Shown here: positions 4,918-6,661 of the stretch, piece by piece
Layout: the number at the start of each line of letters is the position of its first letter
How positions within the stretch are numbered: position 1 is the stretch's first letter
Origin: Clostridia bacterium
GTDB lineage: Bacteria; Bacillota; Clostridia; Oscillospirales; CAG-272
Direction: 5' to 3'
Length of the DNA: 6,661 nucleotides
Assembly (NCBI GenBank): GCA_017624795.1
Contig: JAGAMJ010000014.1
Span: 1 to 6,661, forward strand
The notes under the pieces: generated by a model
The model's database searches: none
Told to the model about the DNA's origin: nothing
What the model saw: only the letters and a program-made list of their open reading frames with translations
Made by a program: the position numbers and the translations under genes

Positions 4918-6636
4918 TCAAGCGTTCACAAGGACCATGCCCGAAAGCGGCACCGCGACCTCGCATAGCGCGCTGTCAAGCTTACCCGCTCCAACGGTGT
5001 TGCCCATGCAATCCACCACGCGGTAGGCTTTGCCCTCGGCGCCCTTCAGCACAAGTGCCCTGTGTCGCGAGCTGTTTACGGCAACGATCTCGCTGTAAGC
5101 GCTGCAATCAATGATCGTATCGGTGTAAGCCGTGAAGATCGCCTTTCCGTCCTTCTCGGCGCAAACGATGCTGTTGGCGCACTCGGGGTTCGCCGCAAGG
5201 AGCTTACCGTCGATCAAAACGTCGCGGTGCGCTCGCCAAAAGGCAAGATAATACGCGAGCATTTTCTTATGATCCTCGGGAAGTGTCGCGATCTTAACAG
5301 AGATCTGCGGCACGCTGTAAAGTGCGCTGGCGATCTGCAACGCCGCGCTCTCGACAGAGTCGTCACGATGCCACATCAGCATATCCGAATGGACCGCGGT
5401 GTTGCCAGATGTCAATCGAAGCGCGACCACGTCCTGACGGTTGCGGATCGCATCGCTCGGGCAATCCGCCACGCGGAGTATATTGCCGTACTTTCTGATC
5501 GCGGGACCGACGTAGGACTGTCTGAACTCGATCAGCACCTCGGGATTGATGGCACGTAGCGCGCTGCTGATATCGGTCATTAAAACGTCAACAGCATCCT
5601 CGAGAGATTGATAGTCGCGGCGCCCGTCATATTCCAGCGACTTGCCGCGCAGCATGAAGGAATCGATAAAATCAAGCTTGAATCCGTCAAGTCCCCAATC
5701 CAGCAGCGCCTTAGAATAGATATCGATCAGAAAATCGCGTACCTCTTTATATCTGGGATCCAGTGCAAAAAAATCGTTGCTCGGCTGATACAAGAGCATG
5801 GTTTCAAAGCGCTTGTAGCTTTCACTGTACACGCCCATAAACGGCACCGAGTACCAAAGCATGACCTTCATACCCGTTTCGTGGATACGGTCGACGAATC
5901 CCTTCATATCGGGGATCTTTTTGGTGGCGACCTTCCAATCGCCGCAATAGGCGTAGCCCCTGTTGTTGTCATCGGTCTGCCAGCCGTCGTCGATGATCAC
6001 GGTATCCATGCCAAGGGCCTTGGAAAGCTGACATTCCTTCACGATATCCTCGACGTCAAGCTGCTGATGGTATGAGTACCACAGCGAATTCATAGGGAGC
6101 TTGGCGTGCTCGGGCACGTAGGCGGGCTTGTACCCGCACTCGGACTCCCACCACGACACAACGTCGTAAACGCTATCGTAGTACGGGATATCGCGGGTGT
6201 CGATGCGCACCGTGGCGCGGTATTCCTGCAAGGGAGCAATCTTTTCAGTGAAAAATTGGATCTCCCACTTAAAATTTGCGTCCTCCTCGCAAATGCCCGA
6301 ACGCAACGCCGTGGGCGTTTTTGCATCTGAAAGCGCCACGGTCATTCTGTTTGTGCCATTTTGCGAAACAAGTGCGTGCAAGGGCATCCAGGAGCAAAGG
6401 CGGGAAGGTGTTTTTCGCTTTGCCCAATTCACGCCGAGATGTCTGTCGTAACGGATCGCGGGACTCCATACCGCGTAGATATCCACATCGGGGATGCTGA
6501 ATTCGATCGTGACCGTTTCGGGGATCCTTTCCTCGTCCAGCACGACATGTACGTCAAAAAAACGCACACCGTTTGTTATTTTTTCGTTCTCAAGCGTAAT
6601 TTTGGCTCCGTCAAAGCCCTTGATCTCAAAATCCAT
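4918..6636 (-). CDS. Clan GH-D (GH36-like) alpha-galactosidase-type glycoside hydrolase
   Basis: The 572-residue protein matches the short GH36 layout (Thermotoga maritima GalA is about 550 residues). An N-terminal beta-rich domain (about 1-180) leads into a TIM barrel (about 183-465) and a C-terminal beta domain (about 475-572). Barrel signatures are L-W-Y-S-Y-H (185-190), I-I-D-D-G-W-Q (214-220; D216/D217 expected to hold the sugar hydroxyls), K320-L-D322-F with D322 as likely nucleophile, and R388-V-A-D391-C-P-S-D-A-I with D391 as likely acid/base. GH-D enzymes release terminal alpha-galactose or related sugars by a retaining mechanism. No signal peptide or membrane segment, so it should act in the cytoplasm on imported oligosaccharides. 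The usual C-x-G-G-G-R segment before the acid/base is replaced by R372-Q-S-Y-V-G-P (372-378), so specificity may differ from melibiose/raffinose. The ATG at 6636 is preceded by AAAGGA seven bases upstream (minus strand); the promoter is outside the window. No transporter gene is adjacent inside the window. Confidence 0.88.
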   Translation of the reverse strand: MDFEIKGFDGAKITLENEKITNGVRFFDVHVVLDEERIPETVTIEFSIPDVDIYAVWSPAIRYDRHLGVNWAKRKTPSRLCSWMPLHALVSQNGTNRMTVALSDAKTPTALRSGICEEDANFKWEIQFFTEKIAPLQEYRATVRIDTRDIPYYDSVYDVVSWWESECGYKPAYVPEHAKLPMNSLWYSYHQQLDVEDIVKECQLSKALGMDTVIIDDGWQTDDNNRGYAYCGDWKVATKKIPDMKGFVDRIHETGMKVMLWYSVPFMGVYSESYKRFETMLLYQPSNDFFALDPRYKEVRDFLIDIYSKALLDWGLDGFKLDFIDSFMLRGKSLEYDGRRDYQSLEDAVDVLMTDISSALRAINPEVLIEFRQSYVGPAIRKYGNILRVADCPSDAIRNRQDVVALRLTSGNTAVHSDMLMWHRDDSVESAALQIASALYSVPQISVKIATLPEDHKKMLAYYLAFWRAHRDVLIDGKLLAANPECANSIVCAEKDGKAIFTAYTDTIIDCSAYSEIVAVNSSRHRALVLKGAEGKAYRVVDCMGNTVGAGKLDSALCEVAVPLSGMVLVNA

Positions 6637-6661
6637 AGCCGTTTCCTTTCAAGATAAAGCA

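Overview
The window looks like a chromosomal segment of a Gram-positive, low-to-moderate-GC anaerobe, most likely a gut-type Clostridia (Oscillospirales or Christensenellales would fit). The basis is the PadR / DUF1700 (HAAS) / DUF4097 gene trio, which is characteristic of Firmicutes, together with consensus sigma-A promoters, strong purine-rich Shine-Dalgarno sequences, compact spacing and hairpin-plus-T-tract terminators. The lineage is inferred from gene content and no marker gene settles it.

Layout. Positions 1-280 are non-coding and built almost entirely of hairpins: two copies of a two-hairpin repeat (1-76 and 214-278) flank an intrinsic terminator and a third, rearranged set of the same boxes. 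A well-formed promoter follows, with a single plus-strand gene for a YbaK/EbsC-type aminoacyl-tRNA deacylase (377-841) that ends in two tandem terminator hairpins, the second of which also serves the opposing operon. A minus-strand operon then runs from 2818 down to 939: PadR-family regulator, DUF1700/HAAS membrane protein, DUF4097 membrane-anchored beta-solenoid protein. Its promoter carries a perfect palindrome in the -35/-10 spacer, the position expected for autorepression by the PadR protein. Divergently, with its own promoter, lies a complete ABC exporter half-transporter (2976-4712). A bidirectional terminator (4866-4912) separates it from a minus-strand clan GH-D/GH36 glycosidase of 572 residues (4918-6636) whose promoter lies beyond the window edge.

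How the genes may work together. The PadR-DUF1700-DUF4097 operon reads as a self-regulated envelope-sensing or envelope-response module: a cytoplasmic winged-helix repressor, a membrane protein with a cytoplasmic helical HAAS domain, and a single-pass protein presenting ten beta-solenoid rungs outside the membrane. The divergent ABC exporter is a plausible partner, since PadR proteins often control exporters, but its promoter contains no copy of the operator, so co-regulation is inference. The deacylase (translation quality control) and the glycosidase (cytoplasmic use of imported alpha-galactoside-like sugars) appear to be independent neighbours.

The items most worth a second look are the two-hairpin repeat family, in which the unpaired boxes are conserved while the stems change in a compensated way; the PadR operator/promoter; the regular ten-rung solenoid; and the GH36 enzyme, whose usual glycine-rich active-site segment is replaced by an R-Q-x-Y-x-G-P type segment. 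I found no CRISPR array, tRNA, rRNA, insertion sequence or phage gene.
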